A program made the translations under genes and the position numbers. DNA of 64,000 nucleotides from PCC-9228 sp964477525. GTDB taxonomy: Bacteria > Cyanobacteriota > Cyanobacteriia > Cyanobacteriales > PCC-9228. The stretch is taken from NCBI GenBank assembly GCA_964477525.1, contig CAYZHY010000001.1, forward strand, positions 34,140 to 98,139, read 5' to 3'. Of this stretch, positions 33,627-44,000 are shown piece by piece. How positions within the stretch are numbered: the first letter of the stretch is position 1; every line of letters starts with the position of its first letter. Below the pieces are notes generated by a model. That model saw only the letters and a program-made list of their open reading frames with translations. It had not been told where the DNA came from and did no database searches.

Positions 33627-35486
33627 ATGACTGATTTTCTCTCCCAGAGTAGTTGGTTGATTCCTCTATACGGAATTATCGGGACACTGTTCAGCCTGCC
33701 TTGGTCCTTAGGAGCGATCCGACGGACTGGTCCCCGACCAGCCGCCTATTTGAACATATTGATGACCCTGATCGCCTTTATCCACGGTTCGATCGTGTTT
33801 TTCTGGACCTGGCAACATCCCAGTCCCGTGCAGATGGTATTTCCCTGGCTGCAAATCGCCGATTTAGACCTATCCATTGCCATTGAAGTTTCCCCAGTCA
33901 ACATGGGGGCATTGGAATTGGTCGCCGGTATGAGTTTGCTGGCACAACTATTTGCCCTGGGCTACATGGAAAAAGACTGGTCCCTAGCCCGTTTTTATGG
34001 GTTAATGGGCTTTTTCGAGGCAGCTCTATCAGCGATCGCTATTAGCGACTCCCTGTTCGTCAGCTACGCCTTGCTGGAAGCCCTCACCCTGTCCACCTAT
34101 CTACTGGTAGGCTTTTGGTACGCCCAGCCTTTGGTGGTCACCGCCGCCCGAGATGCCTTCCTAACCAAACGTGTAGGCGATATCATCTTATTAATGGGAA
34201 TCGTTGCCCTTTCCAGCCTCGGAGCTACATTTACCTTTTCAGAACTGGAATCTTGGGCAGCCACAGCCCCTTTACCACCGCTAACGGCTGCTTTAATTGG
34301 TTTGGCCCTCATTGCCGGTCCTACCGGGAAATGCGCTCAATTTCCTCTCAATTTGTGGCTGGATGAAGCTATGGAAGGTCCCAATCCAGCATCGATTATG
34401 CGGAACTCCATCGTGGTTTCCGCCGGCGCTTACGTATTAATCAAACTGCAACCGGTGCTGGCCTTGTCTGATGTGGCTTCCAATACTTTGGTGATTTTGG
34501 GCATTTTGACCAGCATCGGTGCCTCGTTAATGGCGATCGCGCAAATCGATATCAAACGGGCCCTATCCCACTCCACCAGTGCCTACCTAGGTCTGGTTTT
34601 CGTTGCCGTTGGTTTGCAACAAGTCGATATTGCTCTATTGCTGCTATTGACCCACGCAGTTACCAAAGCGCTCTTGTTCATGAGTGCGGGGTCGGTCATT
34701 ATCAACACCAGCTGCCAAAATATTACCGAACTAGGCGGACTGTGGTCGCGTATGCCAGCGACAGCTTCGGCATTTGTCATGGGCAGTGCTGGTTTGGTAG
34801 CCCTGGTTCCCATTGCCACGTTTTGGGTCATGCGCCGCTGGGTCAATGGATTTTGGGACGTTCCCTGGTGGTTGCTGTTGTTGCTAATCGCTATCAATAC
34901 TCTCAGTGCCTTTAACCTCACCCGGGTCTTTCGTTCGGTCTTTTTGGGCGATCCACAACCCAAGACCCGACGTTCGCCAGAAACCACCTGGCCGATGGCT
35001 TTTCCCATGGTTTCCCTGATTGTGGTAACTGCCATGATGCCTTGGATTCTACAACGGTGGCAGTTGCTGCTTAGCTGGACCGGTCCTTGGACAACCGACG
35101 AACGGGTTCTCACCCTAGTAGCGATGCCGCTGATTGCTTCTGGCGGTTTTGTTGGCTGTCTGCTTGCCTTGGCCATTCCTTTGCCACGCAATTGGGCGCG
35201 TTCGGCACAACGAAATTGGCGGTTTGCCCAAGATTTTCTGGCGTACGACTTTTACATCGATCGCCTCTATCGCATGACCGTCGTGTTTTTGGTCAGAATA
35301 TTTTCCGCGATCGCCAACTGGTTCGATCGCTACATCGTTGACGGTGCCATTAATTTAGTGGGATTTGCGGTTATTTTTGGCGGTCAAGCCTTGCGCTACA
35401 ACGTTTCCGGTCAATCCCAGTTTTACCTGCTGACCATTGTCGCTGGTGTTAGCGTTCTTTTCTTATTGATGGCTGGCATGTTTTGA
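33627..35486 (+). CDS. ndhF4: NDH-1 subunit NdhF of the CO2-uptake type
   Basis: Membrane proton-pumping subunit of the specialised NDH-1M complexes that drive CO2 hydration. The 619 residues span about 16 membrane segments with the core LSTYLLVGFWYAQPLVVTAARDAFLTKRVGDIILLMG, LIAGPTGKCAQFPLNLWLDEAMEGPNPASIMRNS and LSHSTSAYLGLVFVAVG, all NuoL/NdhF-like. The short C-terminus without a long lateral helix and the neighbours ndhD and cup identify the CO2-uptake version. I favour the constitutive type (NdhF4) because no cupS follows, and the downstream Cup protein is short; NdhF3 is the alternative. Next to the ccm operon, transcribed divergently. Confidence 0.82.
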   Translation: MTDFLSQSSWLIPLYGIIGTLFSLPWSLGAIRRTGPRPAAYLNILMTLIAFIHGSIVFFWTWQHPSPVQMVFPWLQIADLDLSIAIEVSPVNMGALELVAGMSLLAQLFALGYMEKDWSLARFYGLMGFFEAALSAIAISDSLFVSYALLEALTLSTYLLVGFWYAQPLVVTAARDAFLTKRVGDIILLMGIVALSSLGATFTFSELESWAATAPLPPLTAALIGLALIAGPTGKCAQFPLNLWLDEAMEGPNPASIMRNSIVVSAGAYVLIKLQPVLALSDVASNTLVILGILTSIGASLMAIAQIDIKRALSHSTSAYLGLVFVAVGLQQVDIALLLLLTHAVTKALLFMSAGSVIINTSCQNITELGGLWSRMPATASAFVMGSAGLVALVPIATFWVMRRWVNGFWDVPWWLLLLLIAINTLSAFNLTRVFRSVFLGDPQPKTRRSPETTWPMAFPMVSLIVVTAMMPWILQRWQLLLSWTGPWTTDERVLTLVAMPLIASGGFVGCLLALAIPLPRNWARSAQRNWRFAQDFLAYDFYIDRLYRMTVVFLVRIFSAIANWFDRYIVDGAINLVGFAVIFGGQALRYNVSGQSQFYLLTIVAGVSVLFLLMAGMF

Positions 35487-35549
35487 TGTCTCAATTTGGA
35501 TGGGAATGGCGAAATGCAGAAAAATATAGAAAGGAGTTAGAAGCAAACC

Positions 35550-37196
35550 ATGCTTAGCGCTCTCATTTGGGTTCCTTTAGCAGGAATTGCCCTCATTTGG
35601 TTGCTACCAGCTTCTCTATCCGGCTACCGAATTCGCAACCTGGCTTTGACGGTTGCGTTGGGAGTACTGGCTTGGACAATTTATTTAGGCAGCCAATTTT
35701 CCCTCGATCGGGAGGGAATGCAATTTTCTGAGTCTATCCCTTGGGTAGAATGGATTGGTTTGAACTACCACTTGGGTTTGGATGGACTTTCCTTGCCTTT
35801 GGTATTTTTAAACGCTTTGCTAACAGCGATCGCGATTTACAGCAGCGATGTTCCCAAACCCAGCATCGAAGCAACCAAAATTATCAAAAACGAAAATGAT
35901 GCTGGTGCTTTTGCCGAAGCGACGGTCAGTCGCCCTCGTTTCTACTACACCCTGGTTTTGCTGCTGATGGGTGGCGTTATGGGGGCTTTCCTGGCGCAAG
36001 ATTTGCTGCTGTTTTTTCTGTTTTACGAACTGGAACTCATTCCCTTATATTTGCTAATTGCCATTTGGGGAGGCAGCCGCCGCGGATACGCTGCGATGAA
36101 GTTTCTCATTTATACGGCGGTTTCCGGTATCGTCATTTTGGCTTCTTTCTTGGCTTCGGTGTGGTTGACCCAAGGCACCAACTTTGACTATGCAGCTTTG
36201 CGCGAGCAAATGACAGCTCTCAATGCCGATGGGTCGCTGTTGGTTCCTTTGGGTTCCCAAGTGGTGTTGCTGCTAGGCATGTTAATCGGATTTGGCATCA
36301 AAATCCCTATTGTGCCGTTTCACACTTGGCTGCCGGATGCCCACGTGGAGGCTTCCACACCAATTTCCGTCCTACTGGCTGGGGTGTTGCTAAAACTCGG
36401 TACCTACGGTTTATTGCGTTTTGGTGTGGGATTGTTCCCCGCTGCTTGGGAGTTCCTGGCACCGGCTTTGGCGACCTGGGCGGCTGTTAGTGTCTTGTAC
36501 GGAGCTTTAACGGCGATTTCCCAAGCGGATATGAAAAAAATGGTGGCTTTTTCTTCCATTGCCCACATGGGATATGTATTGTTGGCAGCGGCGGCGGCAA
36601 CACCTCTGAGTTTGGTGGCTGCTGTTGCCCAAATGGTAAGTCACGGCTTGATTTCAGCTTTGCTATTTTTGCTGGTTGGTGTGGTTGGCAAGAAAACGGG
36701 TACGCGGGATATTAATGTCTTGCGCGGTTTGCTGAATCCGGAACGCGGTTTGCCGGTTGTGGGAACGCTGACGATTTTGGCGGTGATGGCTAGTGCTGGC
36801 ATTCCAGGTTTGGTCGGCTTTATTGCCGAGTTTCTGGTCTTTCGCAGCAGCTTTTTGGCTTTTCCGGGGCAAACGTTGCTGTGCATGGTCGGAACTGGTT
36901 TGACGGCGGTCTACTTCCTGTTGATGGTCAACCGGGTCTTTTTCGGTCGCTTGTCTGTGGAACAGATGCCCCAGGTAAAATGGCGCGATCGCATACCGGC
37001 TATAGTTCTCACCGTATTTCTTTTCCTGTTAGGGCTACAGCCCAATTTGATGGTTCGTTGGAGCGTTACCCAAGCAACGGATTTGGTACCGGCAAAACCG
37101 ATTACTCAGCAGGTGGAAGCTGCGGCCACACCTGGATGGAGTTCCTTGACGCCTGAGTATTCCCTCCCTTCGGATACGTTGAATTCGGCACAATAG
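35550..37196 (+). CDS. ndhD4: NDH-1 subunit NdhD of the CO2-uptake type
   Basis: NuoM-like antiporter-type subunit of 548 residues with about 14 membrane segments. Signatures: GLDGLSLPLVFLNALLTAIAI, LLLFFLFYELELIPLYLLIAIWGG, KIPIVPFHTWLPDAHVEASTPISVLLAGVLLKLGTYGLLRF and DMKKMVAFSSIAHMGYVLLA. It pairs with NdhF in the distal arm that supports the Cup protein. A spaced AAAGGAG precedes ATG. It is 63 bp downstream of ndhF and 104 bp upstream of the cup start, so the three are one operon. Isoform number (4 rather than 3) is inferred from operon content. Confidence 0.82.
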   Translation: MLSALIWVPLAGIALIWLLPASLSGYRIRNLALTVALGVLAWTIYLGSQFSLDREGMQFSESIPWVEWIGLNYHLGLDGLSLPLVFLNALLTAIAIYSSDVPKPSIEATKIIKNENDAGAFAEATVSRPRFYYTLVLLLMGGVMGAFLAQDLLLFFLFYELELIPLYLLIAIWGGSRRGYAAMKFLIYTAVSGIVILASFLASVWLTQGTNFDYAALREQMTALNADGSLLVPLGSQVVLLLGMLIGFGIKIPIVPFHTWLPDAHVEASTPISVLLAGVLLKLGTYGLLRFGVGLFPAAWEFLAPALATWAAVSVLYGALTAISQADMKKMVAFSSIAHMGYVLLAAAAATPLSLVAAVAQMVSHGLISALLFLLVGVVGKKTGTRDINVLRGLLNPERGLPVVGTLTILAVMASAGIPGLVGFIAEFLVFRSSFLAFPGQTLLCMVGTGLTAVYFLLMVNRVFFGRLSVEQMPQVKWRDRIPAIVLTVFLFLLGLQPNLMVRWSVTQATDLVPAKPITQQVEAAATPGWSSLTPEYSLPSDTLNSAQ

Positions 37197-37300
37197 AAAT
37201 ACACCAGGTGGGGAATTCATTCTAGTTGGGAGCGTCCACAGGAAAGGAACTAGGATGGTTCCCCCAAAATTACAAACCACAACCAACAAACGAGTTCGAT

Positions 37301-38440
37301 ATGCTATCCAACAAACTAGAACCTTCTCGACATCCCCTTGCCGAGTACATACACCGTTTGGAAGCAGGAGAAGCTCTCTTAAAGGATTCTCCCAGGGATT
37401 TAATTGAGGTAGTGGGAGTTCTCAAAAGTTATGGCGTTGTACTGGATGCCTACTCCCGCAATCTAAATTACATTGCTGAAAACCAATTTCTGGTATTTTT
37501 CCCTTTTTTTAAATATTTCAATGGGGAAATTACTTTTGGTAAGTTGATGCGCTATCTATGGCACGATCGCATCAATTATGAATATGCCGAATATTGCATG
37601 AAAGGCATGTTTTGGCATGGCGGTACGGGATTGGATACCTATCTCGATTCTTCGGCGTATCGAGAGGTTGCGGAAAAGGTGATTCAAGCGAAGTTTCGCC
37701 GCAACCCTTTGGTTTTGGCCTTGCATCGCTTATTTCCGGAGTTTTTACCGGAGCAAATGCGCCAAATGGCTTACTATACGGCTTTGGGGCAGTTTTGGCG
37801 GGTGATGAGCGATATTTTCTTGTCGCTTAGCGATCGCTACGACCGTGGCGAAATTCAATCCATCCCCGATGTGGTCAGCCATATTCTGGATGGATTGGTC
37901 AAAGATGCCAACAGACCGATTACATATAAAGTTTCCCTACGCGGCGAAATTTACGAATTAATTCCCGAATCTGCCAACCTTACTTTCCTCAACGATACGG
38001 CTATTCCTTACGTGGAGTCGATTTTCTTCCGGGGAACGCCTTTCCCCGGTACAGTTTCTTACAACGCACAAGCCTATCAAGTTCCCGCCGTACAAGCAGA
38101 TTTTGCTTACGGCGCTTTGTATGCCGATCCGATTCCAGTTGGCGGTGCGGGAATTCCTCCGACTCTGCTCATGCAAGATTTGCGTCATTTTATTCCTGAT
38201 TACTTGCAGCAAATTTATTTGCAGGAAAATCGTAAGGAAACCGATTTACGGGTTAAAATTGCTGAGAGTTTCCAAAAATCCATGTATTGCGTGACTACTG
38301 CTGCCATTCAAGGTTTGGCTCCCTATCCTCTGGATACGGATGACTTGCAGCAGGCTAAGGAAAACCGTCAATATCTGGAGCAGTGGATGGATAGGTTTGT
38401 CAAGTCTCGGATTCGAGATATTAATCGTGCGGATGGTTGA
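37301..38440 (+). CDS. cupB: CO2 hydration protein (CupB/ChpX-like)
   Basis: Hydrophilic subunit that converts CO2 to bicarbonate on the NDH-1 complex, supplying the carboxysome. With start ATG 37301 (MLSNKLEPSRHPLAEYIHRLEAGEALL) it has 379 residues. Family sequences: LKSYGVVLDAYSRNLNYIAENQFLVFFPFFKYFNGEIT, EYCMKGMFWHGGTGLDTYL, and RGTPFPGTVSYNAQAYQVPAVQADF. The frame is open to 37226 but the extra 25 codons look non-coding. The length is nearer CupB/ChpX (about 370-390) than CupA/ChpY (about 430-450), and no cupS follows. It converges on hisC, with a repeat element in between. Confidence 0.85.
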   Translation: MLSNKLEPSRHPLAEYIHRLEAGEALLKDSPRDLIEVVGVLKSYGVVLDAYSRNLNYIAENQFLVFFPFFKYFNGEITFGKLMRYLWHDRINYEYAEYCMKGMFWHGGTGLDTYLDSSAYREVAEKVIQAKFRRNPLVLALHRLFPEFLPEQMRQMAYYTALGQFWRVMSDIFLSLSDRYDRGEIQSIPDVVSHILDGLVKDANRPITYKVSLRGEIYELIPESANLTFLNDTAIPYVESIFFRGTPFPGTVSYNAQAYQVPAVQADFAYGALYADPIPVGGAGIPPTLLMQDLRHFIPDYLQQIYLQENRKETDLRVKIAESFQKSMYCVTTAAIQGLAPYPLDTDDLQQAKENRQYLEQWMDRFVKSRIRDINRADG

Positions 38441-38811
38441 CCGTTTTTGACAAAGCAAGCAATAGATATGGGGAAGAATCGGAAAGCGATCGCGAAAATA
38501 CTTTCCTACTTCCCCATATTTTATAGGATATTCCATACAAAACATAAAAACGCTCGCATTCCTGTTTTTCATATCAAATTCGATACGTAAAAACCACTTT
38601 TTATATTTATACCATTTCTTGAATTTTCTGCAAGAGATAATCGAGGTATTTTTGTAGGGGAGCAATGCGTGAGCCCCCCTACCGGGATAATTGGAAAAAT
38701 TCAAGACAATTGTTGTTTTCTAGAAATGGTATAACTATGAAATACAAAATTCCATCGGGGAACGTTGCATTTTGGCATTTCCAACATTGGCCTGTGGAAA
38801 ATGTCCCATTC
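38441..38811. other. Intergenic region with MITE copy C
   Basis: Between convergent cup and hisC genes. Apart from the element at 38609-38732 it holds one HIP1 site near 38488 and nothing else I recognise. Confidence 0.6.
38609..38732 (+). repeat. MITE-like element, family ATACCATTTC, copy C
   Basis: 124 bp, ATACCATTTC to GAAATGGTAT, with an interior hairpin GTAGGGG/CCCCTAC around the loop GCAATGCGTGAGC. Closely similar to copies A and B. The flanks (TATTT, AACTA) show no target duplication. Confidence 0.75.
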
Positions 38812-39945
38812 TTAAGATTGCAGAATTTCTTGGAATCGCTGTACGGTATGTTTGTTTTCTTCTTCGCTACCAATTGTGATACGCAAGCCGCCTCCCGTGT
38901 TGCGAATGAGCGTTCCTCGGGCTTTCATTCCATCGGCAATTTCTTGCATTTTGCGCTCGTTAGACGCTTCATTTCCTTGGAAACGCACATAAATAAAATT
39001 GGCATCGCTGGGCCAAACTTGAAGCCCAGGAAGTTTTTTGAGAGCAGCAATCAATTTTTGACGTTGCTTTTGAATCTGAGGAATCACTTGCAACAACTCA
39101 TGGCGATGGCTGAGGACTGCTCTGGCTGCGGCTTGGGAAAAACTGGGTAAGTTGTAGGGAAGGCGGATTTTTTCTAAGGTAGCAGTCAACATGGGATGGG
39201 AGACAGCATACCCCACGCGATGTCCTGCCAAGCGGAATGCTTTGGAGAATGTACGCAATACCACCCAATTGGGATGCCGAGTAATTTCTGGTGCCAGCGT
39301 ACTTTGGCTAAATTCAAAATATGCTTCATCAATAACCACCAAAACCCCTTCGGGAAGCTCTCGCAACCAAGAAATTTCCCGTTCGGTGAGTTTGTTGGCA
39401 GTAGGAGAATTGGGATGAACAACGAAAACAACTTTGATGGGAGGATCTTCGTTAGAAATAGCTTTAGAAGCTGCTTCTAGGTTAAGTTCAAAGTTGTTGG
39501 GATCGCGACCAATGTCCTTAACTGGAATTCCCAATGTTTTCGCGAGAATTCCATACATAGAAAAAGTAGGATTGGCAACTAAAATAGATCCATTTTCGCC
39601 GATACAGGTAGCGATCAGTAAGGAGCGAATGAGTTCGTCCGAGCCGTTTCCGACAGAAATATTGGCTGGATGAAAGTGCCGGACACCAGCCGATTCGTTG
39701 GTGTATTCTACAATCGCTTGTTTGAGCTTGCCGTGACTGCCATCAGGATAGCGATTGACAGCAATAACTTCCTGATAAGTACGCGCCAATTTGGTTTTTA
39801 ACGATTCGGGTAAATCGTAGGGATTTTCGTTGGCATCGAGACGGTCAATTTGTTCTTGTTTGGTATTTTGTTTCCCCAAAAAATCTTCTGGCTGGGGAGT
39901 ATAGGAAACCAAATCGGCTAAATCGGGACGTAGAAATGAAAACAT
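38812..39945 (-). CDS. hisC: Histidinol-phosphate aminotransferase
   Basis: PLP enzyme of histidine synthesis, glutamate plus imidazole acetol phosphate to histidinol phosphate; 377 residues. DANENPYDLP near residue 38, the cofactor-site HPNSPTAN, DEAYFEFS, and catalytic Lys235 in RTFSKAFRLAGHRVGYAV. The full length is normal for class-I/II HisC. It lies 12 bp downstream of the ChaN-like gene, so the two are co-transcribed; this does not suggest a shared pathway. Some paralogues act on other amino acids, so substrate range is inferred. Confidence 0.88.
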   Translation of the reverse strand: MFSFLRPDLADLVSYTPQPEDFLGKQNTKQEQIDRLDANENPYDLPESLKTKLARTYQEVIAVNRYPDGSHGKLKQAIVEYTNESAGVRHFHPANISVGNGSDELIRSLLIATCIGENGSILVANPTFSMYGILAKTLGIPVKDIGRDPNNFELNLEAASKAISNEDPPIKVVFVVHPNSPTANKLTEREISWLRELPEGVLVVIDEAYFEFSQSTLAPEITRHPNWVVLRTFSKAFRLAGHRVGYAVSHPMLTATLEKIRLPYNLPSFSQAAARAVLSHRHELLQVIPQIQKQRQKLIAALKKLPGLQVWPSDANFIYVRFQGNEASNERKMQEIADGMKARGTLIRNTGGGLRITIGSEEENKHTVQRFQEILQS

Positions 39946-39957
39946 AGTTCCTATAAG

Positions 39958-40977
39958 TTACTCGCTGGTACTTGGCGTGGATTGATGTTGCCAAATATAA
40001 TCGACAATGACACGATTCGTATTATTAGAATCGCCTGAATTGGAAACAGCAGTATTTCCTGGCGGCAAAGATAGCACAACGGATTTGTGGGTAAAATCAG
40101 CTGCTTTCATGCGTCTGGCTACACGATGGGGGATGCCGTAGCGGTGGGCAATGTGTCCCGAACCTGCCAAAACGACCACTTGATATTCTGGATGTTGGGT
40201 AGCAAATTTAGCAATATTCGCTGCCATGGTCTCATCCCAAAGGACTTGGGCCAATAAAAAGAACTCAAAATTCCCACTAGAATTGTATTCGGCGTGCATG
40301 CCATCAAAAATTTCGCGCAATCGTTCTCGATACTGCTGGTTATCCGTATGAATTTCACTACGGGGAGGCAACCACTGTTGGTCTTGGGGAGTCAGACCCG
40401 ACCAACCGGCAGTTGCTGCTCGACGAATGGTTTCTGTAGGTACGTTTAAAGCGATCGCCGACAATTGGTTTTTTCTAGCATAACGTAGAATGGGGGCATA
40501 ATAATCCCAGTCGTATCCCCAGCGCTGTTTGTATTCGGTTTGTTCCAGTAGTTGGTTTTCGCTAATTTCCCCTCGAATGTAGCGGTCTAAGGCATCTTGA
40601 TAGGGAAGCTGAAACATTTCCATGGCGATCGCTAGTTTGGGATTTTGTCGATGCAATGCCTTTAAAATAGCCAACTGTGCTTTGTGGTCGGCAGCTTGGG
40701 TATGAGTTTCTCCCAGATAGACCACATCGGCGGTAGCCAAATCTGCCAGAATTCTTTGCTGTCGCGGCGAAAACGCTTCCTTGGTCTGTTCTGATTTGGC
40801 AGATAGTTTGGTAGAACGAGTTTCCACAGAAACGGTTTCCCGCAAAGACGAACCCCAGGATATGGGAAGGCCACCGGCTGTGACGACCAACAATACCAAA
40901 AAAAACAGGCAAATCTTTCCAGAACTTTTCCAGTGGGGAAATCTCACAACTTGTAATAGCAACCAAAACTTTCCCAT
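39958..40977 (-). CDS. ChaN-family (DUF399) haem-binding-like protein
   Basis: A 339-residue exported protein. The hydrophobic N-terminus (about 18-40, ICLFFLVLLVVTAGGLPISWG) is a signal anchor or signal peptide without an obvious lipobox. The DUF399/ChaN domain (about 70-315) has VVYLGETHTQAADHKAQL, AIAMEMFQLPYQDALDRYI and VVVLAGSGHIAHRYGIPHRV, with His residues at positions known to matter in Campylobacter ChaN haem binding. The function in cyanobacteria is not settled; iron or haem handling is the usual guess. It is followed at 12 bp by hisC. Confidence 0.8.
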   Translation of the reverse strand: MGKFWLLLQVVRFPHWKSSGKICLFFLVLLVVTAGGLPISWGSSLRETVSVETRSTKLSAKSEQTKEAFSPRQQRILADLATADVVYLGETHTQAADHKAQLAILKALHRQNPKLAIAMEMFQLPYQDALDRYIRGEISENQLLEQTEYKQRWGYDWDYYAPILRYARKNQLSAIALNVPTETIRRAATAGWSGLTPQDQQWLPPRSEIHTDNQQYRERLREIFDGMHAEYNSSGNFEFFLLAQVLWDETMAANIAKFATQHPEYQVVVLAGSGHIAHRYGIPHRVARRMKAADFTHKSVVLSLPPGNTAVSNSGDSNNTNRVIVDYIWQHQSTPSTSE

Positions 40978-41031
40978 TAGCCAACTACCTTTGCAGCTAT
41001 TGTTTTTTTCTAAAATAACTTGGCCTCTTTA

Positions 41032-44000
41032 TTAAAACCTTAACTCAAATTCCACCGTTGCTTGGCTTTCGCCAGACAAATCCGTAGATCCCCGCAATAA
41101 AAGATTTTCGTTCAGCCGATAGCGAAGATTGTAGTCCAAAGGATCTTCGCTGGGAACCAGTTTGCGAATAGAAAAAGATAAATCACCGGGTAAATTCACC
41201 CCCGCTTCAATTCCCAACGCCAAACTAGAACTGCCAGATTCCTCATCGGGGATGGTAGCGGGAAACAGACGAAAATCGCTCAATCCCAAGGTATTGGCCA
41301 CAAACGTATCCACATTGGTCAAAAGCGCCGAACCTGCTAAATTGGCGATCGCTAGCCAACTTTCTCCACGGCCAAATGTATCCACAAATCCACCACCAAT
41401 CAATGCCAAAATTTCCGATTCGCTACGCGGTGGCGAACTGGTAAGTTTTAAATTGTTAAACAATTCGCTGGAAGGGCCTTCAATAACGGCTTGAACCCGA
41501 ACCGTTTGCAGTTCTCCCAAATTTGGCGTTAGCGCCGGATCGCTAATTTCTGCATTTGAAGTTGTAATTTCTGAACGACGGTTAAACTCTCGAACCGAAG
41601 CCAGCAACCGCAAATCTAAAATGGGGTCGAGACCCTGTTCGGGAACAAATTCTGCCGTTTGGTTGTGGCCGCGTTGCAGGTTAAAGACGGTGGTAAACAG
41701 ATTGACTTGTCCTGATTTTAGCTTCACAGTGCCTTTCGGACGCAAACCATCCAACGTTCCCCGTACTTGCAAATCACCAGTAGCTACAAAGTTCAAAACT
41801 GGTGGATTGGTAATGCGTAAATTATTTCCCAAAGTAAGCGTTAAATTATTAAATTGGGTAACAAATGTTTCTTCGTTATTAGGAGGCGGTGACGCAGTAG
41901 AGGTTTGCATGGCACTCGCGTTGGGATCGAGAATTACTTGACCGTTACTGAGCGTAATGCTACCACCAATCTTGGGATTGAGGGCATGACCGCGAATGGT
42001 CAAATTGCCCTTGACGCCACCGCGATAGATACCTCGAAGGTTGGTACGAATCTGTTCTAAAACAATGTTTAGAGGATTTTCTCGGTCCGGGTCGTTGGTA
42101 GGAAGCGGTTCAAATAGAGGTAAAACGCCGCTGGCACGTACGTTGCCCTGACTGTAATTGCCAGTAATCTGCTTGACAGAAACGCGATCGCCAGCAAAAT
42201 CTGCCTGAACCGATACATTGGTCAGTGGTTCTGACAGCAACGGCGTGGTAAATTTGGATTCATTCATGTTGATATTGCCCGTTGCCACTGGTTTTTGTAA
42301 CGTTCCCGACAGGTCCAAACGTACTTCTCCCGTACCTTCCTGCAACGTCACCTGGTTTGTAAGCAAGTTGAGTGCTTGCATGGCTTCGTCTTGAGCCACT
42401 AGAGTCATTTCTATGTTGGGCGAAGGCGACACTTTTGCAAACGGCAGTTTGATGGGAATATTACCTCTTAGGGTGATGGGTTCTGGTTCCGAGACCAATA
42501 CCTCACTACCAAACTGCAACCGACCATCGGTATAGTTGAAACTCGCAAATCCATTTTTAATGGAAGTCAGATTTACTTGTCCATCTGCTATCGTAATCTC
42601 GCCTCTGGCTTGGGGATTGTCAAAACTTCCTGCCAAACTCGCTCGTAGGTTCAACTTGCCGCTCACGTCAACGACGGGCAAATCCACAAAATTTTGCAAA
42701 AACCCAATGGGAAACTTTTGGACACGCAACTGTGCCGATTGTTCTTCACCGCCAACATTGCCAGTAAACGCCAGCAAAATATCATCGCGTTCCAATCGCA
42801 AAGGCAGTAGTGTTAGTTTTCCGTTTTCAAAGTTTCCTTGAAGCACAAACTTATCTACTTGATACGTTCCCCAAGACCAATCTTCTCCTTGCAAATTAAA
42901 ATCTGCAACCAGACCGCGCGTAAGGGAACCTTCTATACCAATTTTGCCGTTAAATTGTCCTTGTAACGTTTTTAGGGGAGGCAGTGGCGAGGCTTGTTTG
43001 CGAGCTTCTATTTGTTTTTTGAGGGAGTACTTAATTTCTGAAAAACGCCGCAATTGCGTTAGTAAAGGAGCATTGGGCAATCCAACTGGTTGGGGAGCTA
43101 CATCTTCAGCCGTTCCGTACTTGGGTGGTGTCAGTCCTCTAGCAATATCGCTAATATTGAACCATTGCAAGGCGACCAAGATATCCTGTAAATATCCCTC
43201 AACAACTTCTAATTCACCGCGAAATCGCGGGTCTTTTCCTAAGACAACACCACCGGAAAAAGCATACTGGCTACTCCCTTGTATCAGCTTGGCATCGGTT
43301 ACCGACACGGTCTTACCACCGTAGCGGAATTGGGTGGTAAACGTTTGCGCTTCGATACGACCCAGAGGACTGCCGATAGCGGGTTTGTTGGCTTTCAGGG
43401 AACCAGCTACTTGCAATTTTTCCCAATCGATGTTGATATTGGCAAACAGCGTCCCTCCCAAAACGCGATCGCTCCATCCACTCAAGGGCACTTGCTGTAC
43501 CTGTACTTGAAACCAAGGACAGATTTCGGAAGGAGGTTGGGAAAAAGATTCTTCTGTCGGTTCTTGTTCTGTAGGTTGTTCGGTAGATGGTGTTGGTAGC
43601 GTTGATGCTTGTTGGGGTTGGTCGGTGGATGGCGTTGGCGACGTTGATGCTTCTTTAGGTTCTTCGACAGCTGGTTTCTCTCCATCCGATACCTGAGATG
43701 TCCGATTGGCTTCTGCTGATGGATCGACGCATTCCCCAGTTACTGTCAGATCGTCTTGTTTGACATCGATGCTGGTGGGTATATATTTTTCGTTGAGGGC
43801 TACTTGAATTCGATCTGATTCTCCCTGCAAGCGAACTTGAATGCCTTCGGAAGTAATAGCGATCGGACCTTCTAGGCGGCGATCGAAGGCTAGCTGACGC
43901 ACGCCGAACTGGTTGAGGGTCAAGTCACCGGTAATTTCAGGAATATCTTGCAAGCTATCGGCAACCAAGCGAGCGCTCAATGTAGCATTTCCTTCTAGAT

